Source: Glandiceps talaboti | Lineage: Eukaryota; Hemichordata; Enteropneusta; Spengelidae | NCBI RefSeq assembly: GCF_964340395.1 | Contig: NC_135551.1 | Coordinates: 1,831,001-1,895,000, forward strand | Length of the DNA stretch: 64,000 bases | Direction of reading: 5' to 3' | Shown: positions 1 to 14,700 of the stretch, in pieces | How the letters are laid out: every line of letters begins with the position of its first letter | Numbering within the stretch: the first letter of the stretch is position 1 | Notes under the pieces: generated by a model | Database searches by the model: none | Told to the model about the DNA's origin: nothing | What the model saw: only the letters and a program-made list of their open reading frames with translations | Made by a program: the position numbers and the translations under genes

Positions 1-28
1 ACGGTGTCTGGTTCTACAAGTAGACCAG
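1..28 (+). CDS. ADGB: ADGB exon a (right end only)
   Basis: The window opens inside an exon reading TVSGSTSRP, then one base G and the donor gtagga. The phase (one base left over) fits the next exon, giving an Ala codon across the junction. The Ser/Thr-rich composition matches the following linker exons. The left limit lies outside the window. Confidence 0.6.
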
Positions 29-3000
29 GTAGGAATCTTGTTTACTACCATTTATTGCATTGAATTAATACTTGAATGCTTGTTGAGTTATTGTTGTTTT
101 GAAAACAATACTCTAATTGCATGTTGTAATTAACATTGCTGTATACGTGTGACTATATGCTTAAAATAATGCTTTGCAACTTGAAGGAGAACAATAAGAG
201 CTGACATTGAGAAACTAAATGCATCTAATCAACTAACATTTATACATACAAATTAATATTAACACCATTGCTAACTCATATCAAATATCAGTTAGAAAAA
301 TAAGTTTTAAGGTATATAAATCAGGGGTGAATAAGGTTAGAAAGTTTGCATGAGATATTGGGACACAATAGACATGTACGGTTACATGAAATTGATGTAA
401 AAGGGTTTAACAGGGTTTAGCTGGCTATTTGTATTTGTATACTTTGGGGGAAAAGGTGAAAGATTTTGTTTTTATTTGTTCATATGATGCAGCTTATGAA
501 GGGATACGAGCTGAATTTAAATGTTTTTGGACATAATTGTTTTCTGCACATATAAAGGTTACTCACAGTGTTCTATTTACTGTTGTATACTTAATCATTA
601 CTTTCAATTGACTGAACTCAAACCTAGTATTAAGAGATAACTTACAAAAGATCCGATGATGCAATTCTCTATATGTATGAAATTGTCAAGGAAATCCAAT
701 TGTATTGTCCCAGAAGACATACATCAACATTAACATCATATTAGAATATTTGAATTGAAATTTGATGTCAGCATCTAAACTCAGCTTGTGTCACTTTAAA
801 TGAGGTGGTTTGTTACAGTATCAAGTGAGGTGCTTTGTTACAGGGCCAAGTATGAATTATGATGGTAGAGTAGTGACATATCATTTCCTGTCTCCAAAGA
901 CAGCAAAGATTTATATTGAATAGATTGAGAAGACTGGTGATGAAATCTTAACACAACAAAATAGTACAAAGAGAGCAATTTAAAAGTTATGATGTATTTA
1001 GTAAATGATATTACGGAATATGAAAAGGAAGAGTTTGTGATTTTATTTTTGAAAGCTTTAGCCCAGCATAGAAATTGCCGTAAATTGTAACTGACTAAAG
1101 CTGTTAAGTCAGAACACAAGCATTAATTAATGCATTGAAAAGAAAGCAATTTTAATTACTTTAAAATAGCACATGACTTGTAAGGAATGATATGTACGTA
1201 AAAACAAAGCCATTAATACCAAAAGAGTGATATCTAACCAATAATAAATTGCAATAGATTTTTGTTGAAAAAGCGTAAGATACTGAAAATTAACATTGGA
1301 AGAAAGAACAGCAAAAAAAATTTCTAATGTGAAGTACTTTATTGTGATAATGAATTGAAGAGATTGCAAATTTAGTTTAAAAGTGAATAAAGTATATGTA
1401 CATATCGTGTCAGCGTTTAATGAGACAGATTGTCTAAATTTGTTGTCAAATGTTATTCATTCTCTGATACTTTTGGCAATCACTGACAAAGTAGAATCCT
1501 TCTTTCAATATTATGTTTGTATATCAGATGGATTCAAATTGGAGATATTTTGTTATTATATCCAGTACATATCATTGATATATCAAATTATTGCTAAATA
1601 AAGTAGTGTGTCTCTCACAACAATTAGAAATGTTTGTGTAAATGTGTTTGCACTACCAAGCATTAGTGGGTTATTACGATACCCATCTCAGAGAAAATGA
1701 TAGAAAATGAGTTGAATGTACCGAGTACATCCATGACTGAATTAAATGAGTTTAACATACTGACTGCATCAAGTTAATGTTCTTGGTACATCATTGATTT
1801 CAAGGGATTTAATTTACGTAATTGATGAATATGTCATGAATTTGGATGTTTCATAAAGATCAACTTGAAATAGAATGTTACAGCTGTCCATTTAAATGAT
1901 TTGTATTAATGTGCCATAACTGCTGTATGGCTATTAGCAGGGTGCTAGCATGTCTGTCTCTCCCTATTAATGATGTGTTTGTGTGTTTTTTCTCCTCTCT
2001 TCATCACATTGCATTGTGTGTTGCTATAAACACAGAGGATACACACAGTGAATCAGGAGGTATCTATGTTTTGCTAACATCATTTACTAGTATCTCACAA
2101 CCTTTCCACCCCTTCAACAGCTTTCAATTTGTATAAGCCTATTGTTTTAAGTATATTTATGAGATAGCTATTATATTGTAGTATGTAGGGGTGGATAGGT
2201 TATATGGTGTGCTGTGTTGTTTAATTGACCTGCTTTAAACCTGCACTATAATTTAAGCACTATATCTTGTAGCTAGTAAGATATTAGCTTGCTATATATC
2301 TGTAGTGTTACTAGTATTGGTAATTTTCAACTCTGATGTTGGTTGTGTTTAAAAATACATTTCTAGAGTAGTTTTATTTATTTATTTTTATTACTTTCTT
2401 TCCTTTGATGCATGACTCTTCACTGATTGTGTGTTTGCTGATTTGGTTTGTTTGTTTGTTTTTTTGTTTGTTTGTTTGCTTGCTTGCTTGTTTGGTTGGT
2501 TGGTTGGTTGGTTGGTTTTGAGCTGGAAAGGAATAGTATTACTATCCAATCAGTGAATGTTGCAGAAAATATTTGTCTCTTTGTGTTGGTGCCAAAATAC
2601 AACTGCTATAGAAAAAAAGAGTTAGCAATGAAATAAGAACATTGTGAGTTATGAAAGCAATGGGAATGTGTTTATTGATTTTTCCACAACATATTTATCA
2701 CTGTTACTTGGTTCTGTTTCTAGTATCTACTATCTTAGTATTATTATTTTAGTTTGCAATGTACTAACTTATCAAATCACTTTCATTCATAACAACAACA
2801 ACACTACAATACAATCAGTCCACATCATCACAATGTTTTACAGCTGTAAGTGATAGCTGTATGTCTGAACCACTGTAGCACTAACCATAATGTTCACATT
2901 ATGCAAAGTAGTCACATAATTAGTCAGTGACGGTATTAGTAGTGTACTCTTATTGCATAGCAGTTGCATAGATAATGACTGAAATCCACATTTTATGCAA

Positions 3001-6000
3001 AGTAGTCATATGATTAGGTAGTCACTGTGATTGAAGCATACTATTTATGCAAAGTGGTTGCACATGATTAGATACTGACTTTATTCATGCACAGTAGTTA
3101 TGTAGCTATGTATGTAACTGTAGTGTGACGACTTTACATATGTTATGACTTCTACTGAGTCAAACTGTATATGTAATGATACACTTGAAATAGGGAACTT
3201 GCAATCTAGACTGAGCATGTTCAGATGCAAAGGACTATTGTCTATAGTTCTCTAATACCTAATCTGGAGCTATCAATAGAATAAACCTCCTACAATGGTC
3301 AGGGTAACCATGACTAGATAATATTATTTGTGTTTACAAACAATGTAACACAATTGTTTACAATACTGATGGATTCATATTAAATATTTATCATCTTATT
3401 TCCCATAGTGCAACATTCAGGATATTTGCGATGGCAGTATTGCGAGTTCCCTATTGGCCTTCTATCTACCTATTCTTGGTTACCCAGGCTCTTGTCTCTG
3501 GGGGCGCTGCCACGAGACCTCCCATGGCAGCGCCCCCAGAGACAAGAGTCTGAGTAATCAAGACTACTATCTACCAAGCCTTGTCTATAGAAGTTCACTA
3601 CAATGTTTCATTGGACTTCTATAGAATTATGTGTAACTTTATAGACTTCTATAGAATTTCTATGGAATTCAATGAATTTTACCATCTTTTTGCTAAAGTT
3701 ATAAAATACTGAATATAAATATTACATTTTCTATAGACTGAACATTATTTCACTTCCATGATTTTCAGTATAATATCTATATGATATATTCTATAGAATT
3801 CTGTATAGAGTGCAATATAATTTCTATGTATGTATATATATTTTCTATAGAATTCTATAGAGTGCAATATCTGCATATGTATATATATTCTATAGAATTC
3901 TATGGAGTGAAATATCTATATATTATGTATATATATTTTCTATAGAATTCTATAGAGTGCAATGAATTTACTCTAGAATAAATTTGTTTATTACAACCAG
4001 TATGCTTCAACTCTTTGACAACAATTTACCAGTAGTTGACCTCAAATATTCTTTGACAAGAGATGACTTATCAGTCAATTAAAAAATCAGTTCTGATACA
4101 GAGATAGTGTATCTGTCAGTATGGACATAATATCATAGCATACCTAAATATTGTCATGCCATGTCAGCACCCCTATAGTGTTAAAGAAGTCATGCCATGT
4201 CAGCACCCCTATAGTGTCAAAGAAGTCATGCCATGTCAGCACCCCTATAGTGTCAAAGAAGTCATGCCATGTCAGCACCCCTATAGTGTCAAAGAAGTCA
4301 TGCCATGTCAGCACCCCTATAGTGAATATACTTCAAAGGGCCACTACAGGTGAATTGTTGTACTGTTAGAAGTAAATGGGGATTAAGAAATACAATTATG
4401 GTAATAAATATAAGTACCTGACAAGTAATAACGAGGACTATGTGTAGTATTATTGGATGTCATCTTGTACAATGTCACTTTGATACCAAACATCAGGATA
4501 TTGGATATCCTTGATACATTTACACTAGACATTCTTGTATTCTAATTGTCCCTGACACAAAACTCAAAACGTTACATCACTTTTAATGTTGTAATGACCC
4601 TTGACATATTGATGTAAAGACCTTTTACATGACATTTGACATAATGGTAAATGACCTTTGACATATTGGAGTAATGACCTTGATAATCATGGAATGACCT
4701 TAACTTGGAAAATGTTCACACTTATCCTCTACAGACTTGTCATGTGTAATATTTATTAATATTGAATATACACAGTACGTCATTGTTATATTTATTGATA
4801 TTGAATATACACAGTACGTCACTGTTATATTTATTGATATTGAATATACACAGTACGTCACTGTTATATTTATTGATATTGAATATACACAGTACATCAC
4901 TTTTAATGTTGTAATGACCCTTGACATTGATGTAAAGACCTTTTACATGACATTTGACATAATGGTAAATGACCTTTGACATATTGGAGTAATGACCTTG
5001 ATAATCATGGAATGACCTTAACTTGGAAAATGTTCACACTTATCCTCTACAGACTTGTCATGTGTTATATTTATTGATATTGAATATACACAGTACGTCA
5101 TTGTTATATTTATTGATATTGAATATACACAGTACGTCACTGTTATATTTATTGATATTGAATATACACAGTACGTCACTGTTATATTTATTGATATTGA
5201 ATATACACAGTACGTCACTGTTATATTTATTGATATTGAATATACACAGTACGTCACTGTTATATTTATTGATATTGAATATACACAGTACGTCACTGTT
5301 ATATTTATTGATATTGAATATACACAGTACGTCACTGTTATATTTATTGATATTGAATATACACAGTACGTCACTGTTATATTTATTGATATTGAATATA
5401 CACAGTACGTCATTGTTATATTTATTGATATTGAATATACACAGTACGTCACTGTTATATTTATTAATATTGAATATACACAGTACGTCACTGTTATATT
5501 TATTGATATTGAATATACACAGTACGTCACTGTTATATTTATTGATATTGAATATACACAGTACATCACTTTTAATGTTGTAATGACCCTTGACATTGAT
5601 GTAAAGACCTTTTACATGACATTTGACATAATGGTAAATGACCTTTGACATATTGGAGTAATGACCTTGATAATCATGGAATGACCTTAACTTGGAAAAT
5701 GTTCACACTTATCCTCTACAGACTTGTCATGTGTTATATTTATTGATATTGAATATACACAGTACGTCATTGTTATATTTATTGATATTGAATATACACA
5801 GTACGTCACTGTTATATTTATTGATATTGAATATACACAGTACGTCACTGTTATATTTATTGATATTGAATATACACAGTACGTCACTGTTATATTTATT
5901 GATATTGAATATACACAGTACGTCACTGTTATATTTATTGATATTGAATATACACAGTACGTCACTGTTATATTTATTGATATTGAATATACACAGTACG

Positions 6001-9000
6001 TCACTGTTATATTTATTGATATTGAATATACACAGTACGTCACTGTTATATTTATTGATATTGAATATACACAGTACGTCACTGTTATATTTATTGATAT
6101 TGAATATACACAGTACGTCACTGTTATATTTATTGATATTGAATATACACAGTACGTCACTGTTATATTTATTGATATTGAATATACACAGTACGTCACT
6201 GTTATATTTATTGATATTGAATATACACAGTACGTCACTGTTATATTTATTGATATTGAATATACACAGTACGTCACTGTTATATTTATTGATATTGAAT
6301 ATACACAGTACGTCACTGTTATATTTATTGATATTGAATATACACAGTACGTCACTGTTATATTTATTGATATTGAATATACACAGTACGTCACTGTTAT
6401 ATTTAAATGTTATTGCCAATGTTTTCAGTTAGTCAGTCCTATAGCTATAGAAAATGCTAGTGATATATTACAGGCCTTGTCACTTCCTGTCTAAGATGGG
6501 TAGTGACATTGACAACACTCGTTTGCCATGAGTATTTTGAAGCAGAATCAATACAAGGCTACTTGCACAAACTTAATGTGAGAAAAAAGGGGAAAATAAT
6601 GTTTTGACTAATATTTTGAGTATTGCAGAACATAAAGATGTAAATTAACACAATTTTGTCATGGCATAGAATGGCAGGGTATAAATTCTATATTTATCTG
6701 TCAAATACGTACAACCTGGCTTGTGTGTGGTATGACGGATATTTGGTGTTAATCTTCCAAGATATCAGAACTTTCTGTTGTTTTTACCAATGAGATTTTA
6801 ATCTGAATATAGCAATGCCAACCCATGTACAAAAGTACATACTTATAAGGTGTGGTGTCTACTCCAAACAAAGACAAAAAAAGATTACCGAATACTCTGT
6901 TGACAAATTCCAAAAATATGAATATTGAATATGCACAATATTACACTTGAAAGCAATGATGAGACATTAATGACCTAATATGTTGTTAATTATGACATAA
7001 AGTTCTGAAATGTATCATATTCTTGAACGTATGAAATTCCTATCACTAGATAACATCAACCATGTGTGTATTCCCTAATATATCACTTTCTCCATCAAAC
7101 TTCCTGTTTATCTCTAGCTACTGGAGCATCCCGGAAATCGGCCAAGGCAGGACGGAAGCGTAAGTCATAGCACCTATGTCATCACCTTGGTAATGTCTAT
7201 ATTCAAGCACCATGCACCAATTTGACCCTATCAGTCCAACATTTATTAATAACAATCATCTTATTCTTCAAATCTTGTTTGCTTCTCTTGGGATGTTTTC
7301 ACTTTCATTTCTTTTAGCTCAAATGATGCGTCTCAGACAACTTAATATACTGTGTTTAAATACAACTTATACCATGTCTAGAATACAAGTAGACAGCAGA
7401 CAAAGCTAGTGTGTCAAAGTTGATGAAGCCTTTTTTCTCACTTTCTCTAGGTATCTTCTCTCTAACTTCCAACGCTTTGTTTCTACTCTTTGTTTACAAT
7501 TCTTTTGTTAATGCTAGACTTATGTTTTATGTTAACTAACGTATGTTTTATGGTAACTAATGTATGTTTTATGTTAACTAATGTATGTTTTATGTTAACT
7601 AATGTATGTTTTATGTTAACTAATGTATGTTGTCTATTTCATGTTAACAATTGTAATATCATGTTTATAATGTGTCAACCTTTTTGTCACTTTGCTACAA
7701 TGTACCTCTTCAAATCTATTTAATTTGACACAGTGTAATTACTGAATAGGTTTTATGTAAATGATGTGTTCATTTCATATTGTTACATTGTTTTTCATTC
7801 ATATTGTTACATTGTGTTCATTTCATATTGTTACATTGTTTTTCATTTCATATTGTTACATTGTTTTTCATTTCATATTGTTACATTGTTACTATAAAGT
7901 AATGACAAATATAGTTTCATCTTCATGATCTGTTCATTTCATGTTGATAATTAATTGCTACTTTCTGTAACTGCAGCATGGTCCATTATTCTGACTGTTT
8001 GTGGCTTGTAATTGTTTTCCTCTAGGCGTAATATTTATTTGATTATCTGTTTCTGTCTTCAAAGTTGTTACACTTTAAGTGTCCATATATATATATTTCA
8101 GTCTACTACATTGATATATCAGTATTAAATGTCTATGTGGCTACTGTCAGCTAAATTTCATTTGCATCATGTTATTAGATAAAATATCATTGATTTAGCA
8201 TAACACAGACTCTAATCATTTTTTTTCTGAAAGGGAAATAAACCCATTTCCAATAGTATAAAAAATAAAACCTTTTTAAAAGACAGCTGATGATATTGGT
8301 TATAATACACACAGTGAATATCCACCATGTTGAGCTGTCAAATGTCATGCTTTTCAGAACATTCTAATAATATTGCTGCCCATGTAGTTTTCATATCTTA
8401 TAGGCTCATATTAACATATTATGTGCCTTTCAAACAAAAATCTTAAAGTTTTGCTGTTACTTAGTTCAAGAAACTCCACCCCATTCTCAGATAGAACCAA
8501 GAAAATTCCACCCTATTGTCAGATAGAACCAAGAAAACTCCACCCTATTCTCAGATAGAACCAAGAAAACTCCACCATTAGTTCTCAGATAAAACCAAGA
8601 AAACTCCACCCTATTCTCAGATAGAACCAAGAAAACTCCACCATTAGTTCTCAGATAGAACCAAGTAATCTCCACCCCATTCTCAGATAGAACCAAGAAA
8701 ATTCCACCCCATTCTCAGATAGAACCAAGAAAACTCCACCCTATTCTCAGATAGAACCAAGAAAACTCCACCCCATTCTCAGATAGAACCAAGAAAACTC
8801 CACCCCATTCTCAGATAGAACAAGGGGGGAAAAAAGTCAGGGGACACCATGCAAAATTTTTGAATGAGCAGTCAAAAAGATAATGAAATGAAGACATTTT
8901 AGAATCCAATATAACTAGTACACTGTATTAACTGTATGAGAAAATGAATGATTAATCCAAGACAGTGAATTACCCCTAGTATTTTTATTGTTTCAAAAGG

Positions 9001-11692
9001 GAATGGCAACAAGCTTTCCTACAGCAAAGTACAGATTTGAAGAATGTGTATTTTCAGGAAAATTGATCCCCAAGGCACTATGCATATCATTATAACATGT
9101 ATCTCATTGTAAAAACATTTTTAGACAACCATAGATCTGACAAGAAATGTTTTTTTTTTTATCAACATGAAATATTGGCATGTTGCAGTAACCATCATGT
9201 TTCTCAACTTATGTTCATGTAGCACGTAGACAATCAGTTGCTCATGACGATGTCAGTGCAGGTACACTATGATTTCATCATTTTACTCCAACTATGTTGT
9301 AGTGTTACATGTAGATTTGCTGCACCTCATGTCAAACCACACATTCATATGCACGCAGCATAAGATGAAATTATTATAGTAATTAAATTATAAACACTAT
9401 TAAAAGTATCATGAGCTCACCAAATGCACTTTCACATCGTTAACAGATACTCATGCAAGACTTAATACCATTAAAATGACACACAGTAAACAATACACAA
9501 ATTGAAACAATATGTTGATATAAATGATATAATAAGAGCAATGCACAGGGATGGTGATATAGACCTAGTTGTAGGGTGTTTAACACATGACAGTATTGAG
9601 ATCTGCTATTACCCCCAACACCCCACCCTACCCCTTACAGCCAACCCCATCATAAAAACATTAATATCTAATCAGCATTTCTGACCTTTCACATACCACA
9701 GGTAGTAATTAGACACAATGTCAGAAATGTTTCTATCACATGATTGGATTGCTGCCTTGGGCTTATAAGGACTATTTGTATTTAATAGATGATATAGGTG
9801 AATTGTAGCAGGATTTGTTGTTGTCATTTAGCTTTGTTTTGTTTTGTTTTGTTTTGTTTTGTTTGGATTGAGAGAATGTGACATCTATGTGAAACTATGT
9901 ATCTATCAACTTCTTTCACTGTTATGTTACAACTCAGACTTAACCATGTATCATTTGGTTCTTGTACTCTCTCATTAAACTCTAGATATATCATTTCTAT
10001 ACCAACCTGACACCCCCTGTCCTCTGCTAAGTTGCACAATTCTGTATATTTTCTGCATTGCCAACTCAACACCTCCTACCTACCGGTGGTAACTCTTACA
10101 GAACTACTATATTTTGTGCATCACCAACCTGACACCCCCCATCCACTAGTAATTCACACAGATGAGATTGTGTGCACTCTTTTCACATGGTTTTCACTAT
10201 TAATTGTGGTTTCTCTAACTTTTTTTTGTCTCACTGTTTTGCATGCGGTCTATATTATATTATCACTTCAGCCCAAACGGATCACACTGACGACACTCAC
10301 AAAGGTACCATATGCTGACATCATTCTAATCAATAACGCTAACCAATATTAACTACTTGTATAAACTAACATTAACCAGTCTTTATACCACCATCAACTA
10401 ACATTAACTAGTCCTAGCAAGCTGTTTGGCTTTTGATAAAAGTTAATAAGGAAAAAGAAAACAAAACCTCTAATTGCGTAGTATGTGAACTTTGTGTTCT
10501 TTATGTAAGAGTATTAATTGTACATTACAAGATCAAAATAATATAATGTCAAAGTTAGTTCTTTCTAAAATTCACATGCGTGGTCTTGGTATGTTTGCTG
10601 TTGTGTAACGTTTCTGTATTATGTAAATTGTTTGCTGTGGTGTGCTATGTTTAATGTACAGTCTAGTTAACTTTATGCTACATACATGTACTTATATTCT
10701 ATTGAACTGCAGGTGAAGTTGTTGAGAGCTGGGTAAACAGGTAAATATACAAATTGTTACTTCATTGTTAACCTGTATTGAAATCATTATATAATGTATT
10801 GTATGAAGTTATTTCAACTTTGTAACCAAACTGGACAACTTTGTAACAAAATGAAGCACCAAACTGGACAACTTTGTAACAAAATGAAGCACCAAACTGG
10901 ACAACTTTGTAACAAAATGAAGCACCAAACTGGACAACTTTGTAACAAAATGAAGCACCAAACTGGACAACTTTGTAACAAAATGAAGCACCAAACTGGA
11001 CAACTTTGTAACAAAATGAAGCACCAAACTGGACAACTTTGTAACAAAATGAAGCACCAAACTGGACAACTTTGTTGTTTTTAAGACACTGTCAAATTCT
11101 TTTGTAAATATTATTCTTGTAGTCCAACCTTCGGTTTTCGAAGATAGACAAACTAAAAATATTGTACAGTTGCAACATGTTGAGGCAATGTGTCACTGAT
11201 AAGCTATTGAATGGACATTGGTTAATTATAGTCCTTTTAGGGAGGCATCTTAAAACTAGTTTATTTAGAGTTCCATAAACTTGAAATGCTGTTTTGGGAC
11301 TTCAACTGTGTTGATCACAGGGTGATTATAGAATCACACAACAGAGGAACAGCTATCACCCACTTGTGTAATCTACCACATTGAAGAACAATAGATTTAG
11401 TTTGTGTCTATCTTATAGTAAACCGAATGCTGGATTACTCGCATCTTATTTGTTTGTTTGTAAATAACTTCATTTCAAAATTCAAAACATAGTGTATGGA
11501 TGCTAATTTAGATGTAAAAACATAGTGTATGGATGCTAATTTAGATGTAAAAACAGGTGTTGCAAATATAAGTGAAAGGGAATTGTCACATAGAATTTCA
11601 ATAAGAAGAGAGACATCAATATAAAACAAAATTAATTTACATTAACTCCAAATTCTGCCTCTCTAAAACTGGGGTACATTAGATATAGAGTT

Positions 11693-11737
<45 letters not shown>

Positions 11738-14700
11738 ACATACATACATATGCACACATACACTCACATACATACACAGACATACATACATACATACATA
11801 CATACATACATACACACACACATACATACATACATACATACATACATACATACATGCATACATACATACATACATACATACATACACAGACATACACATA
11901 CACACATACATAGACATACACATACACACATATACACAAACATACACATACATACATACAGACAGACACACACACACACACACACACACACTACATTAAT
12001 GATGTTACAAATTAATGAATGGAATTAATTTGTACTTCTGTTTCTAAAACTTTCAGAGAAGCAACAGAAGAGGAGATAGCTGCAGCAACGAGAGTGCAGA
12101 AACATTGGAGAGGTTATTATGTGAGGAAAATTAGACAAGCCAGAGAACCAGGTACACCACTTACGTCATTCATTTTTGTTTTATCTTCAAAGTTTTGAAT
12201 GAAAATAAATGAAAAATTTATTTCACATTTAGAGGCCATCCGCCCAAAACACATATACAAACAAATACAGCAAGACAAAAAATGGGTCAAAAAATGTGAT
12301 TATTGGTCAAAAAACTTAAACTCCAAAACTAGTATGCAGATTTGCCTGAAATTTGATGGGAACGTTCTTGGGGGTGTGTAGATTACGAATTGTTCATGAC
12401 ATGGTGATTCCATCAGTAATATGCAAATTAGGTCTAAAAATGGTCAAAAGTCTATAATTCCAAAATTACTCAGCAGATTGCAAATATGCCTAGCAACAAG
12501 ACCACACCCATAGCAACAGCCAAATGATGGTTTATATTTGCAAAGATGCAAACAGGGAAGGGTAGCCAAGTGAATGAAGATTCCAAAAATTGTATGCAAA
12601 TATGCCTAGTAACAAGACCACACCCATAGCAACAGCCAAATGATAGTATACTGTAAACCTGGAAATGTTCGCGTAAGATTTATTTTCGCTAATTTTGCTA
12701 CAAAACAAAAATGCAAAAATAAATAGTAGCGAAAATATATATTTCTGCATAATGCAATGTACCAATATGGTTATTAGTGAAAATTAATCTTTGTGAACTA
12801 CATGAAGACTGTAAAATCACAAAATTTTCTAGTCGTGAAAATATGCAGGTTTACAGTATATCATAACCAGATTTAAACTGAATGCCTCCCGTAAGGGAAT
12901 CACTAATTATGCAAATAACTCATTAAACTAAAAAAAAAATATGGTTAGAGGTTTTGTTTTTGGACAAGTGTGCTTTCTTAGGTTAATGTATGTGCCAAAT
13001 TATACGGAATTTGAAGATTGCATGATACTGCTTAATTGCTGAATATCGTTCATTATTCAAAATACTCATTAAAGGTAAAAGTTGTAGCAACAAACCTCAT
13101 ATGACAGGTGCGTATTATTATGGTTGATATATGTATCATATTATACAAAATTTGAAGCTAGCATTTTTAAGATACAACCTAGTTACCTAAAATAATTAAT
13201 TATACAAATTTTTCATTAAAACTGACTAAGCTATATCAAATATTTTATAGAACATATCCGCTTTGTTATGGTTAACGTATGTACTAAATTATATTGAAAT
13301 TCAAGTATGCAGTCTTAAGATATAGCCTAATTACCAAAAATAATTAATTATGCAAATTTTTCACTAAATCTTCAAACAAAATCAACAACTTTTATAGGAG
13401 ATATGCACTCTGTTATGTTTAACGTATGTACTAAATTGTATTGAAATTGAAGTATGCAGTCTTAAGATATAGCTTAATTACCGAAAATCATTAATTATGC
13501 AAATTATTCATTAACACTGAAAGGTAGATCAGCAAATTTGATAGGACATACATTTGTATGTGTTTTCTCATGGTTAGCGTATGTACTAAATTATGTTGAA
13601 TATGAAGGATGCATTCTTAAGATATAGCATAATTACCCATAGCAACAGCGAAATGAAGTTGTGCTTCAATACCATTGGCGCTATTTTTTTAATTGATGAC
13701 TGCTGTTAATTTTCAGTATAAGTGTATTAAATACTATTAAACTTTTGACTGTTATGACTGTTTTCTGTTTATACCAAAGTAAGTAATTTTTTTTATGTAT
13801 TTTGTATTTTCTTTAGGTACTGAAGAGAACTCTTTAGCCAAAGAGCAACTGGTCAAGTCGTGGGCTTTGATAGAGCAAAACTGGGAACAACATGCACTAA
13901 CATTATTTAGGTAAAAGTTAAAGTAAATATATATATGTTTGTGACATATATATGTACATGTATTTTCTGTTCATGTTTGTGACATATATATGTACATGTA
14001 TTTTCTGTTCATGTTTGTGACATATATATGTACATGTATTTAATGTTTGTGACATATATATGTACATGTATTTAATGTTTGTGACATATATATGTACATG
14101 TATTTTCTGTTCATGTTTGTGACATATATATGTACATGTATTTAATGTTTGTGACATATATATGTACATGTATTTAATGTTTGTGACATATATATGTACA
14201 TGTATTTTCTGTTCATGTTTGTGACATATATATGTACATGTATTTTCTGTTCATGTTTGTGACATATATATGTACATGTATTTTCTGTTCATGTTTGTGA
14301 CATATATATGTACATGTATTTTCTGTTCATGTTTGTGACATATATATGTACATGTATTTTCTGTTCATGTTTGTGACATATATATGTACATGTATTTTCT
14401 GTTCATGTTTGTGACATATATATGTACATGTATTTTCTGTTCATGTTTGTGACATATATATGTACATGTATTTTCTGTTCATGTTTGTGACATATATATG
14501 TACATGTATTTTCTGTTCATGTTTGTGACATATATATGTACATGTATTTTCTGTTCATGTTTGTGACATATATATGTACATGTATTTTCTGTTCATGTTT
14601 GTGACATATATATGTACATGTATTTTCTGTTCATGTTTGTGACATATATATGTACATGTATTTAATGTTTGTGACATATATATGTACATGTATTTAATGT

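Noticed and set aside
4700-6494. Several 190-256-codon frames on both strands
   Set aside because: The 39-bp period is divisible by three, so four frames stay open at once. This is repeat geometry, not coding.
10794-11084. 96-codon frame (QTGQLCNKMKH repeats) next to a real exon
   Set aside because: 33-bp minisatellite; similar frames are open on the other strand, and the exon ends upstream at 10740 with a good donor.
11663-12028. Thr/His and Cys/Val frames; likewise at 39167-39446, 41847-42086 and 47018-47514
   Set aside because: CA/GT microsatellites translated in different frames.
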